DNA from: Candidatus Pacearchaeota archaeon
Lineage (GTDB): Archaea > Nanobdellota > Nanobdellia > Pacearchaeales > GW2011-AR1
Assembly (NCBI GenBank): GCA_003554465.1
Contig: PWGL01000046.1
Location: forward strand, 1 to 8,061
Direction: 5' to 3'
DNA: 8,061 bases
The position numbers and the translations under genes are program-made. The notes under the pieces are model-generated. The model saw only the letters and a list, made by a program, of their open reading frames with translations, was not told where the DNA came from and ran no database searches. Below are positions 1-5,051 of this stretch, in pieces. How positions within the stretch are numbered: position 1 is the first letter of the stretch; the number at the start of each line of letters is the position of its first letter.

Positions 1-216
1 CCTACCCCTACGTAACCTAAGATCTTCTGAAGTTTCATTAACGCTCAGGATTTCTAATGATATTTCCATGCATTCAGTTTCTCTTCGCCCTCTGTCTGCT
101 TGATCTTCCATTATAGGCTCTATAAGGAACTGGTATAAAAGACCTACAGCACCAATACCTATAACGACTATCAATATAGTAACTACTACTGCAGAAATTC
201 CTTTTTTATTAAACAT
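1..216 (-). CDS. Type IV pilin-like protein with class III signal, 3' part missing (runs off left edge)
   Basis: Only the first 72 codons are in the window. The N-terminus reads MFNKKGISAVVVTILIVVIG: a short basic leader ending in Lys-Lys-Gly, then Ile-Ser and an unbroken hydrophobic stretch (about residues 7-31). This is the pattern of archaeal type IV pilins and related secreted proteins, which a prepilin peptidase of the PibD/EppA type cuts after the Gly (here after Gly6). The hydrophobic helix would then pack into a filament core or anchor the protein in the membrane. After residue 33 the chain becomes charged (EDQADRGRRETE), as expected for the extracellular part. The ATG at 216 is chosen because AGGAGG lies 4 bases before it. 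An in-frame ATG at 231 would add five residues but overlaps that site. It lies downstream of gltX on the same strand, with its own promoter-like element. Which pilin, archaellin-like or adhesion subtype it is cannot be told without the C-terminal part. Confidence 0.75.
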   Translation of the reverse strand, partial: MFNKKGISAVVVTILIVVIGIGAVGLLYQFLIEPIMEDQADRGRRETECMEISLEILSVNETSEDLRLRRGR

Positions 217-220
217 ATTA

Positions 221-278
221 CCTCCTTTCATTTTACTTAATTAATTCTTGGTATCTAAAGTTGGAGATTCTTTATAAA
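221..278 (-). promoter_or_regulatory. Promoter (TATA box 271-278) and strong ribosome binding site (221-226) of the pilin-like gene
   Basis: Read on the minus strand, TTTATAAA at 278-271 lies immediately after the gltX stop codon. It would place a transcript start near 245-250, leaving a leader of about 30 bases. AGGAGG at 226-221 is the best Shine-Dalgarno match in the window and decides the start at 216. The position suggests the pilin-like gene can be transcribed independently of gltX. The TATA call is by eye in an AT-rich background; the ribosome binding site is firm. Confidence 0.55.
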
Positions 279-279
279 T

Positions 280-1959
280 TTAACTGTGTGTGAACCAAAA
301 CTCATATTCTCCGGTTTCATTAATATTATCGAACATACAAAAACCAAATCTCTTAAATTGCACAACCTCACCTTCTTTTAAATTCTCTATAGCTTTCTCC
401 GCGACACCACTAACCCATTTACCGTCTGGCATTAAAATTCTCGTATTTTCAAAATCCGAAACCCATTGAATTTTAGGAATATCTTTATTCTCTTTTCCCG
501 TAAATTTAGTATTTTCGCTTAGTTTAACATTAAACAGTTCCATCAATCTAATCTCTTTTCCCGTAAATTTTTCATAATCTTCTTCAGAAATAAAAATTTT
601 GTCGCTTACCTTCTTTTCCCTTTCTTCTTTTTTCTCGGGATGAACCCTAACATTTATTTTCTTTATCTCGGGTCTGTCTTTTATTTCTGTTTTTTTAGGT
701 TTTGTCACAAACGAGAATCTTTTAGCCCTATTATCAATTTCTTTCCTATTTTCAGCATATAATTTATCTATAGGAACAACTATATCTTTTTTTGTTAGCC
801 CTAAATTTTTAACAAATCTTCTTATTGCAACGGGATCAAAACCTCTTCTTTTTAAAGACTGTATAGACCATGTTCTCGGGTCGTCCCAACCTATAAATTT
901 TCCAGATTTAACCTCTTTTTGTGCCTTACTTTTACTTATTTTTGCCCCTACCCCCTCTAGTCTGACCATTCCCATATGAATTATTTCCGGGTGCTCCCAT
1001 CCAAAGCAGTCCCAAATGAATTTTTCCATCCTTGACTCTATTTTCAAATCTTTCCCTCTTATTATATGGGTTATTTTCAATAAATGGTCATCAATGGCCC
1101 ATGAAAATTCAAGTAATGGCCAAACATCATATTTTTTCCCAACCCTTGTATGTTCTCTATCGCTAATTCTAAACAAAATTCTGTCTCTAAATGCTGGGTC
1201 TTTGTCTTTCATATTGGTCTTTATCCTAAGAACATATTCTCCTGGCTTACCTTTAAACATTTTTTTCCATCTCTCTAGTTGCTTCTCTATAGAATATTGC
1301 CTACAGCCACACTCTATTCCTTTTTCCCTATTTATTTTCAACTTTTCCTGATTACACGAACATACATAGGCGTTGCCTTTCTCTATTAACTTTTTAGCAT
1401 ACCTATAATATATTTTTAATCTATCGCTTTTATACACTATGGGAGAAGAATAATTTACTTTTAGCCATTTAAATCCCTGAGGTATAAGTTTATATGCTTC
1501 TTCCACAATAGGTTTTTGCTCGCTCCCTATTGTGTCATCAATAATTAATCTCAATTTTCCGCCATATCTCTCGGCATAAATTGCATTCAATAAGTAAGCT
1601 TTCATATTACCTATATGTAGAGCTCCTGATGGAAAAGGGGCTAGTCTTAAAACCACCTGATCCCCCTCATCAACATTGGGTAATTCTTTTAGGCCTTCCC
1701 TAACTTCTCTCTCTTGAATTTCATCAGATCTTTCTTCCAATAGCTTATTTTGTTTTTCTAAAGAGTAAGAGTTAACTTGTTTTACTTGTTCTTTTATCAT
1801 AGGCATAACTTTCTTTATATCTTGTTTTTCTAGACCTTCTTCAAATAGTGAGTTTAAAACTTTTCCCGGCTTAGCTTGGCCTTTATGTTCAACGGCATTT
1901 TTTAGCCCATAAACAAAAGCTTTCTCTTTAAATTTCGCTTCAAGTATTTCTTTTTCCAT
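280..1959 (-). CDS. gltX: Glutamyl-tRNA synthetase, archaeal type
   Basis: This cytoplasmic enzyme attaches glutamate to tRNA-Glu. In archaea without a GlnRS it also misacylates tRNA-Gln, which the GatDE amidotransferase then corrects. The 559 residues are the usual length for archaeal GluRS. Residues 1-95 are the charged helical extension typical of archaeal/eukaryotic enzymes. The class I Rossmann domain follows, with RLAPFPSGALHIGN at 105-118 (HIGH-type motif, Arg105 kept) and the second signature GAKISKS at 338-344 (KMSKS equivalent). C200-x-C202 and C217-x-C219 resemble the zinc site of GluRS enzymes. DDPRTWSIQSLKRRG at 359-373 is a family signature, and residues from about 410 to the end form the GlnRS-like anticodon-binding beta barrels. 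Oddities: the usual R-F-(D/E)-D-T-D stretch reads I-I-D-D-T-I at 139-144, and the last residue of HIGH is Asn. The ATG has no clear ribosome binding site, and a TATA-like element lies 22-31 bases upstream, so the message may be leaderless. Confidence 0.95.
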   Translation of the reverse strand: MEKEILEAKFKEKAFVYGLKNAVEHKGQAKPGKVLNSLFEEGLEKQDIKKVMPMIKEQVKQVNSYSLEKQNKLLEERSDEIQEREVREGLKELPNVDEGDQVVLRLAPFPSGALHIGNMKAYLLNAIYAERYGGKLRLIIDDTIGSEQKPIVEEAYKLIPQGFKWLKVNYSSPIVYKSDRLKIYYRYAKKLIEKGNAYVCSCNQEKLKINREKGIECGCRQYSIEKQLERWKKMFKGKPGEYVLRIKTNMKDKDPAFRDRILFRISDREHTRVGKKYDVWPLLEFSWAIDDHLLKITHIIRGKDLKIESRMEKFIWDCFGWEHPEIIHMGMVRLEGVGAKISKSKAQKEVKSGKFIGWDDPRTWSIQSLKRRGFDPVAIRRFVKNLGLTKKDIVVPIDKLYAENRKEIDNRAKRFSFVTKPKKTEIKDRPEIKKINVRVHPEKKEEREKKVSDKIFISEEDYEKFTGKEIRLMELFNVKLSENTKFTGKENKDIPKIQWVSDFENTRILMPDGKWVSGVAEKAIENLKEGEVVQFKRFGFCMFDNINETGEYEFWFTHS

Positions 1960-1978
1960 ACTAGAAAAATAAAAAGTA

Positions 1979-1990
1979 TATTAATAAACG
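1979..1990 (-). promoter_or_regulatory. Possible TATA box of gltX
   Basis: On the minus strand the sequence CGTTTATTAATA (1990-1979) contains a TATA-like core centred about 26 bases before the gltX ATG at 1959. That spacing would give a leaderless or nearly leaderless transcript, common in archaea, and agrees with the absence of a ribosome binding site before this ATG. The background is AT-rich, so this is only a candidate. Confidence 0.35.
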
Positions 1991-2014
1991 TTTCCCTGAA
2001 AATAGTTCATACCT

Positions 2015-2230
2015 TTAACTATCTTGATTTGCATAATTTCTGGATCTTGATACTAGTAAACCTATTCCTACCGCCATAATTATAAATCCTATTGTTGGGA
2101 AAAAATAATCCTTTCCCCCTTCCAAACTTAATACAGTCATGCCTGTGATTCCTGAAGAACCTGTCATGAAAATTATAAATCCTGTTATAAGGGCAATTAT
2201 TCCAGTCAGCTCTTTAATTTTTATTTTCAT
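2015..2230 (-). CDS. Small two-helix membrane protein, unrecognised
   Basis: The product is 71 residues from the ATG at 2230. Residues 1-7 are basic (MKIKIKE). A first hydrophobic segment spans about 9-24 (TGIIALITGFIIFMTG) and a second about 44-60 (FPTIGFIIMAVGIGLLV), joined by a Gly/Ser/Thr-rich loop, and the chain ends in a short polar tail (SRSRNYANQDS). By the positive-inside rule both ends probably face the cytoplasm. An in-frame GTG at 2239 would add three residues, but it overlaps the stop of the preceding gene and lies inside the ribosome binding site, so the ATG is preferred. The tight coupling to the Ser-rich coiled-coil gene suggests the two proteins are made together and perhaps interact at the membrane, which is inference. 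I do not recognise the family. Confidence 0.75.
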   Translation of the reverse strand: MKIKIKELTGIIALITGFIIFMTGSSGITGMTVLSLEGGKDYFFPTIGFIIMAVGIGLLVSRSRNYANQDS

Positions 2231-2235
2231 TATAT

Positions 2236-2241
2236 TCACCT
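2236..2241 (-). promoter_or_regulatory. Ribosome binding site overlapping the upstream stop codon
   Basis: Minus-strand AGGTGA (2241-2236) matches the archaeal anti-Shine-Dalgarno partner GGAGGTGA and sits 5 bases before the ATG at 2230. Its TGA is also the stop codon of the preceding coiled-coil gene. This arrangement implies translational coupling and decides between the ATG at 2230 and the GTG at 2239. Confidence 0.65.
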
Positions 2242-2616
2242 ATCTATTTTTTTCTCTACTAAATCTAACCTATCTTTAATTGAATGTATTCTCTTAGAGA
2301 GACTACCTATCTTAAATTCCAAATCATCTATCTTCCTATTTAAATCTTTAAAATCTAGAGATGAGATTTGGCCTGTGTTTCCTGCAGATGAAGAACTTGT
2401 TGAAGTTTTAGATGAAGAGGCCATGGAACCTAAAAAACCAAGGGCCGAAGAAGAATCAGATTGAGAACTTTCAGAAGAATCTTTTTTTGAAGATTCTGAA
2501 GTTAAGTCTGCATATCCTTCTTTAGAGGTACATCCACTTTCACTAGAATTTCTAGATTTCCTGACTTTCATCCCACTTAAGTCTACAATCTTTTTTTTAT
2601 TTTTAAAAGGCCACAT
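2236..2616 (-). CDS. Ser-rich protein with a C-terminal coiled coil, unrecognised
   Basis: The protein has 126 residues in three parts. The N-terminus is short and basic (MWPFKNKKKIVDLSGMKVRK). A Ser-dominated, probably disordered linker runs from about 22 to 86, broken by a small Gly/Leu/Phe patch (ALGFLGSMA, 58-66). The C-terminus forms a coiled coil, with hydrophobic residues at exact 4-3 spacing from Leu92 through Ile96, Leu99, Ile103, Leu106, Ile110, Ile113, Leu117, Val120 and Ile124. I see no catalytic motif and no signal peptide. The Trp-Pro-Phe start followed by lysines could bind a membrane or a partner, but that is a guess. The gene begins a two-gene unit with the membrane protein, and a TATA-like box 21-29 bases upstream suggests a leaderless message. 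I cannot name a family; a small scaffold or tether is the most that can be suggested. Confidence 0.75.
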   Translation of the reverse strand: MWPFKNKKKIVDLSGMKVRKSRNSSESGCTSKEGYADLTSESSKKDSSESSQSDSSSALGFLGSMASSSKTSTSSSSAGNTGQISSLDFKDLNRKIDDLEFKIGSLSKRIHSIKDRLDLVEKKIDR

Positions 2617-2636
2617 ATTTATTTATAATATATGAA

Positions 2637-2645
2637 TTTTATAAA
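2637..2645 (-). promoter_or_regulatory. TATA box of the coiled-coil/membrane gene pair
   Basis: Minus-strand TTTATAAAA (2645-2637) is centred about 25 bases before the ATG at 2616, the spacing expected for a leaderless archaeal transcript. No ribosome binding site precedes this ATG, which fits. Confidence 0.5.
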
Positions 2646-2753
2646 GTTAATCATTTTTAACAAGTTTCAAATCTAATAATAGATAGCCGGTTTTCTATGT
2701 TTGTAAACTCTCACATATACTTAAAGTTTAAATTTTATGGTATTTCTCAAATA

Positions 2754-2830
2754 ATATTTAAATATATACCTGTCTAAATTTACGTAGGATTTAAAAAGTT
2801 GCATTCATTTTAAAATTTAATAAAGAGGGT
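2754..2830 (+). promoter_or_regulatory. Promoter region and ribosome binding site of the 507-residue protein gene
   Basis: Two TATA-like elements precede the gene. ATATTTAAATAT at 2754-2765 is a perfect palindrome and would give a leader of about 45-50 bases; TTTAAAAAG near 2790-2798 would give about 20. GAGGGT at 2825-2830 is a reasonable ribosome binding site, 6 bases before the ATG. The remainder of the 220-base divergent region (2617-2836) holds the opposing promoter and AT-rich sequence; I see no RNA gene or convincing ORF in it. Which TATA element is used cannot be decided by eye. Confidence 0.45.
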
Positions 2831-2836
2831 ATAAAA

Positions 2837-4360
2837 ATGACTGCTGCAGACGATATAGATAAAATAATTGCTACTATCAATCCAGGAGAGTATCACGGGG
2901 AAACGCCAAAAGAAAAGAAAAAGCTTATCAAACTAAAAGAGGGTGAAGGGTTTGAAAAAGCTATGCAAGAGGCGAAGCCACAGCCACTCTCAGATTTTAC
3001 TATAGTTTATGATTCTTCTACTGAAACACTAGAACCGGTATATTACTGGATTTTAGATTTTATGAATGATTCCATAGGAGATGTTGATAAACTGACAGAT
3101 AACTTTACATCTAGTCCTGCGGGAGGTCATTTTAGTGAGCAAATGGGAAAGGCTACCAGAATGCAGGAAAAAGCCACTAAAATACTTGGCAGATGCAATG
3201 AAGTCGTAAAAAGTGTTTTGAACTTAATTTATGACTTAAAAGATTTCGAGATGAGATTAGAACATTATGAAGATGCAAAAAGCAAAGATGATAACAAAGC
3301 TGAAGGAGGGACATTGGCATTGAAACAGATTTGGATAGATAATGTTGACTCTCAAAAAGGGGGGGGATCCATAAATATGATGGCGCAACAGCTGCAATTT
3401 GTTACTTTGAGAGATGCATTCATGTCGGCTAAATCTCCAAAAGAGATAGAAAATATGGATTTAAATGACAGAATTAAGAGAATTTTAAAGGCAAGAGTTA
3501 GCGACTTTTTTAAATGGAAGGAGAGGTCAGAAAAAGAGCTGAAAAAAAGGTTCCAGGTTGAAAAAAGATATTTGAAAAGTCAGGTTGATGCCTTAAAATT
3601 ATATACTAAATGGGCCAGACCATATTTAAATGCTGCAAACAGACTTGAACAGAGTGAAGAATTAGGAAAAAAACCAGATTCAGTTAATGCATTTAATACC
3701 ACAATTTTTGAGTTAACTTTATTTGGTAAGGAAGAAATAGATGTTGAAGAAGCAGCAATTAACGAAGAACTTCCGGAAAAATTTCGTGACAGGGTTGAAA
3801 AAGGAAAAATAAGGAAATATTATGCATGTGTTTTGGTAGAATTATTTTTTAGGGGTATACCTCAAAGAATACAACAAAAAGAAGGTGGCCATTACACATT
3901 CGGAGGGAGAGTTGAGATGGATTTTAAAAGCTATGTTTTGAATGAGGGGGAGATAAATATGCTTAAACAAAGAATAGAGGATAAAGATGTGAAAGAATCC
4001 TTAAAATTAGTGAAAGGTGTCACAGAAGATTCATTGGGACAGATAAAGGAAGATATAGATCATTTTTTAGAAGGTAATCATGAAGAGGAGGAAGGAGATA
4101 ATGAAAAAGGTGTCAATCCTTTCTCAGCTCTTTTGGGGTTGCATAATAAAAAGCCGAAGAAGAAAGATAAAGGTGATGATGAAGATGTGAAAAAAATTGA
4201 AGATGTGAAGAAAGATAGTTATGAAGAAAAGATAGTTAGAGAGTACGCGAAAGTAGATGCTAAAGATAGCTGTTTTAGTGTATATGATAAATATAAGAAA
4301 GCCCACGGGATGATGACACCTCCGCCAGCCGAGTTTTGGAATACAGATCACCCAAGATAA
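2837..4360 (+). CDS. Large helical charged protein, unrecognised
   Basis: The protein has 507 residues and no signal peptide or membrane segment, so it is probably cytoplasmic. Residues 1-50 are polar and Lys-rich. Residues 55-145 and 180-270 look predominantly alpha-helical; the second block (KARVSDFFKWKERSEKELKK onward to LKLYTKWARPYLNAANRLE) has coiled-coil character. Between them is a short Gly-rich turn (QKGGGSIN, 173-180). A more hydrophobic segment occurs at 325-340 (IRKYYACVLVELFFRG). From about 412 to 465 there is a low-complexity Glu/Lys/Asp tract, and the chain closes with a separate motif-like end (MMTPPPAEFWNTDHPR). Only three cysteines are present (120, 331, 479). The start is supported by GAGGGT 6 bases upstream. 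The gene heads the plus-strand block and lies 18 bases before the next ORF. It contains an A5G8 homopolymer in the helical linker. I do not recognise a family; a structural or scaffolding role would fit the composition, without proof. Confidence 0.85.
   Translation: MTAADDIDKIIATINPGEYHGETPKEKKKLIKLKEGEGFEKAMQEAKPQPLSDFTIVYDSSTETLEPVYYWILDFMNDSIGDVDKLTDNFTSSPAGGHFSEQMGKATRMQEKATKILGRCNEVVKSVLNLIYDLKDFEMRLEHYEDAKSKDDNKAEGGTLALKQIWIDNVDSQKGGGSINMMAQQLQFVTLRDAFMSAKSPKEIENMDLNDRIKRILKARVSDFFKWKERSEKELKKRFQVEKRYLKSQVDALKLYTKWARPYLNAANRLEQSEELGKKPDSVNAFNTTIFELTLFGKEEIDVEEAAINEELPEKFRDRVEKGKIRKYYACVLVELFFRGIPQRIQQKEGGHYTFGGRVEMDFKSYVLNEGEINMLKQRIEDKDVKESLKLVKGVTEDSLGQIKEDIDHFLEGNHEEEEGDNEKGVNPFSALLGLHNKKPKKKDKGDDEDVKKIEDVKKDSYEEKIVREYAKVDAKDSCFSVYDKYKKAHGMMTPPPAEFWNTDHPR
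3354..3366 (+). repeat. A5G8 homopolymer tract inside the 507-residue protein gene
   Basis: Five A followed by eight G lie in frame as Gln-Lys-Gly-Gly-Gly-Ser. Such a G run is exceptional in this AT-rich sequence. Loss of one G brings TAA at 3372-3374 into frame at once; gain of one G runs to a stop about two dozen codons downstream. The tract is therefore a possible slippage site or a place of sequencing error; the uninterrupted frame on both sides supports the length as read. Confidence 0.8.
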
Positions 4361-4378
4361 TTTTGTATGGATTAATAT

Positions 4379-4966
4379 ATGCCTAATAAACTTGTTAAGA
4401 TGACAAATGAAAAAGAAAATGGCTCCGGAAAAGATGGCCAGAAAGAGATAAAGAGAATTATTAAAGAAAGTGTTAATAAAAATTTTAAGGAAGTTGAAGA
4501 AGAAGGAAGTGAAGAAGATAAACCAAAAGAAAAAGACAATATAGGAGAAATTCAATTTATATCTAGTGGATTTAGTGACTTGTTTACCCATAATAAAAGT
4601 AATACCCCCACTATAAATCCCACAAATAATATATCTTTAGAAGAGAATGTAGGGGATTTTATTCCGGAAAGAGGTGAGAGCGATAACGAATCTCAGGATT
4701 TATATTCTGAAAGTGGTCGGGAGAATTATCTTCAAGAATATAGTGAAAGGAGCTATGAATTAAAAGAAGATACAAGGAGAAGTCAGGGAATGCAAGATAC
4801 ATCCAACCCCACCTTAGGAAGAGAAAAGTCGGGAGGTAGAGAGACAAATTTTAGGACCGAAGAACCTTCAATGAGAAATATAGATGAGGAAGATAAAGAC
4901 TACCAACCAGAAATAGAGTCATCTCAAGAAAAGTCAAGAAAGAGAAGGTTGCCATTTGAAAGATAA
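4379..4966 (+). CDS. Disordered highly charged protein, unrecognised
   Basis: The 195 residues are strongly hydrophilic, rich in Glu, Lys, Ser, Asp, Asn and Arg, without cysteine and without any membrane segment. Residues 20-52 are a Lys/Glu helix-like tract. A short hydrophobic island (GEIQFISSGFSDLF, 56-69) may be the only binding element. Residues 105-130 contain repeated Tyr with acidic neighbours (LYSES, YLQE, YSER, YELKE). The protein ends in a basic patch and a Pro (SRKRRLPFER). It follows the 507-residue gene after 18 bases and is in the same reading frame, but two in-frame TAA codons (4358-4360 and 4373-4375) separate them, so it is not a simple extension. The ribosome binding site is weak (GGAT, 4369-4372). 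Met8 at 4400 is a possible alternative start. Co-transcription with the preceding gene is likely, and a linker or regulatory partner role is inference. Low-complexity composition makes family assignment impossible by eye. Confidence 0.7.
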   Translation: MPNKLVKMTNEKENGSGKDGQKEIKRIIKESVNKNFKEVEEEGSEEDKPKEKDNIGEIQFISSGFSDLFTHNKSNTPTINPTNNISLEENVGDFIPERGESDNESQDLYSESGRENYLQEYSERSYELKEDTRRSQGMQDTSNPTLGREKSGGRETNFRTEEPSMRNIDEEDKDYQPEIESSQEKSRKRRLPFER

Positions 4967-4969
4967 TGC

Positions 4970-5047
4970 TTAAATATTTAAAGTTCTGTTTATAATTAAT
5001 TATAAGTTAATAAAATATAAAGAGGTAGATTAAAAAATAAAAGAGGT
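4970..5047 (+). promoter_or_regulatory. Promoter region with two AT palindromes and ribosome binding site of the TIM-barrel gene
   Basis: The 85-base gap before the TIM-barrel gene contains TTAAATATTTAA (4970-4981, perfect 12-base palindrome) and TTATAATTAATTATAA (4990-5005, perfect 16-base palindrome). Either can act as a TATA box; the second would give a leader of about 30 bases. AAGAGG occurs twice (5020-5025 and 5041-5046); the second copy, extended to GAGGT at 5043-5047, is the ribosome binding site, 4 bases before the ATG. A dimeric regulator could bind the 16-base palindrome, but palindromes of A and T also arise easily in such sequence. Confidence 0.45.
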
Positions 5048-5051
5048 TAAT

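Noticed and set aside
1016..1351. Plus-strand open frame of 111 codons inside gltX
   Set aside because: It is antisense to the conserved catalytic part of gltX, and its Phe/Leu/Ser-rich product is what the complement of Lys/Glu-rich coding gives.
2679..2698. Weak hairpin (ATAGA/TCTAT around a GCCGG patch) between the divergent promoters
   Set aside because: The stem is only five A/T-rich base pairs with a long loop, which is too weak to call an RNA element or terminator.
2697..2777. Plus-strand 26-codon ORF in the divergent intergenic region
   Set aside because: It has no ribosome binding site, overlaps the promoter elements, and its composition is that of random AT-rich sequence.
4361..4378. 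Possible stop-codon readthrough joining the 507- and 195-residue frames, or a two-codon mini-ORF (ATG GAT TAA, 4367-4375)
   Set aside because: The frames are in register, but two TAA codons intervene and nothing suggests recoding; a two-codon ORF cannot be distinguished from chance.
4400..4402. Met8 as the start of the 195-residue protein
   Set aside because: No better ribosome binding site precedes it than the first ATG at 4379, and the longer form leaves a normal 18-base gap to the preceding gene; it stays only an alternative.
4124..4591. Minus-strand open frame of 155 codons with a very hydrophobic product
   Set aside because: It spans the end of one plus-strand gene and the start of the next, opposite Lys/Glu/Asp codons; the apparent membrane protein is an artefact of antisense translation.
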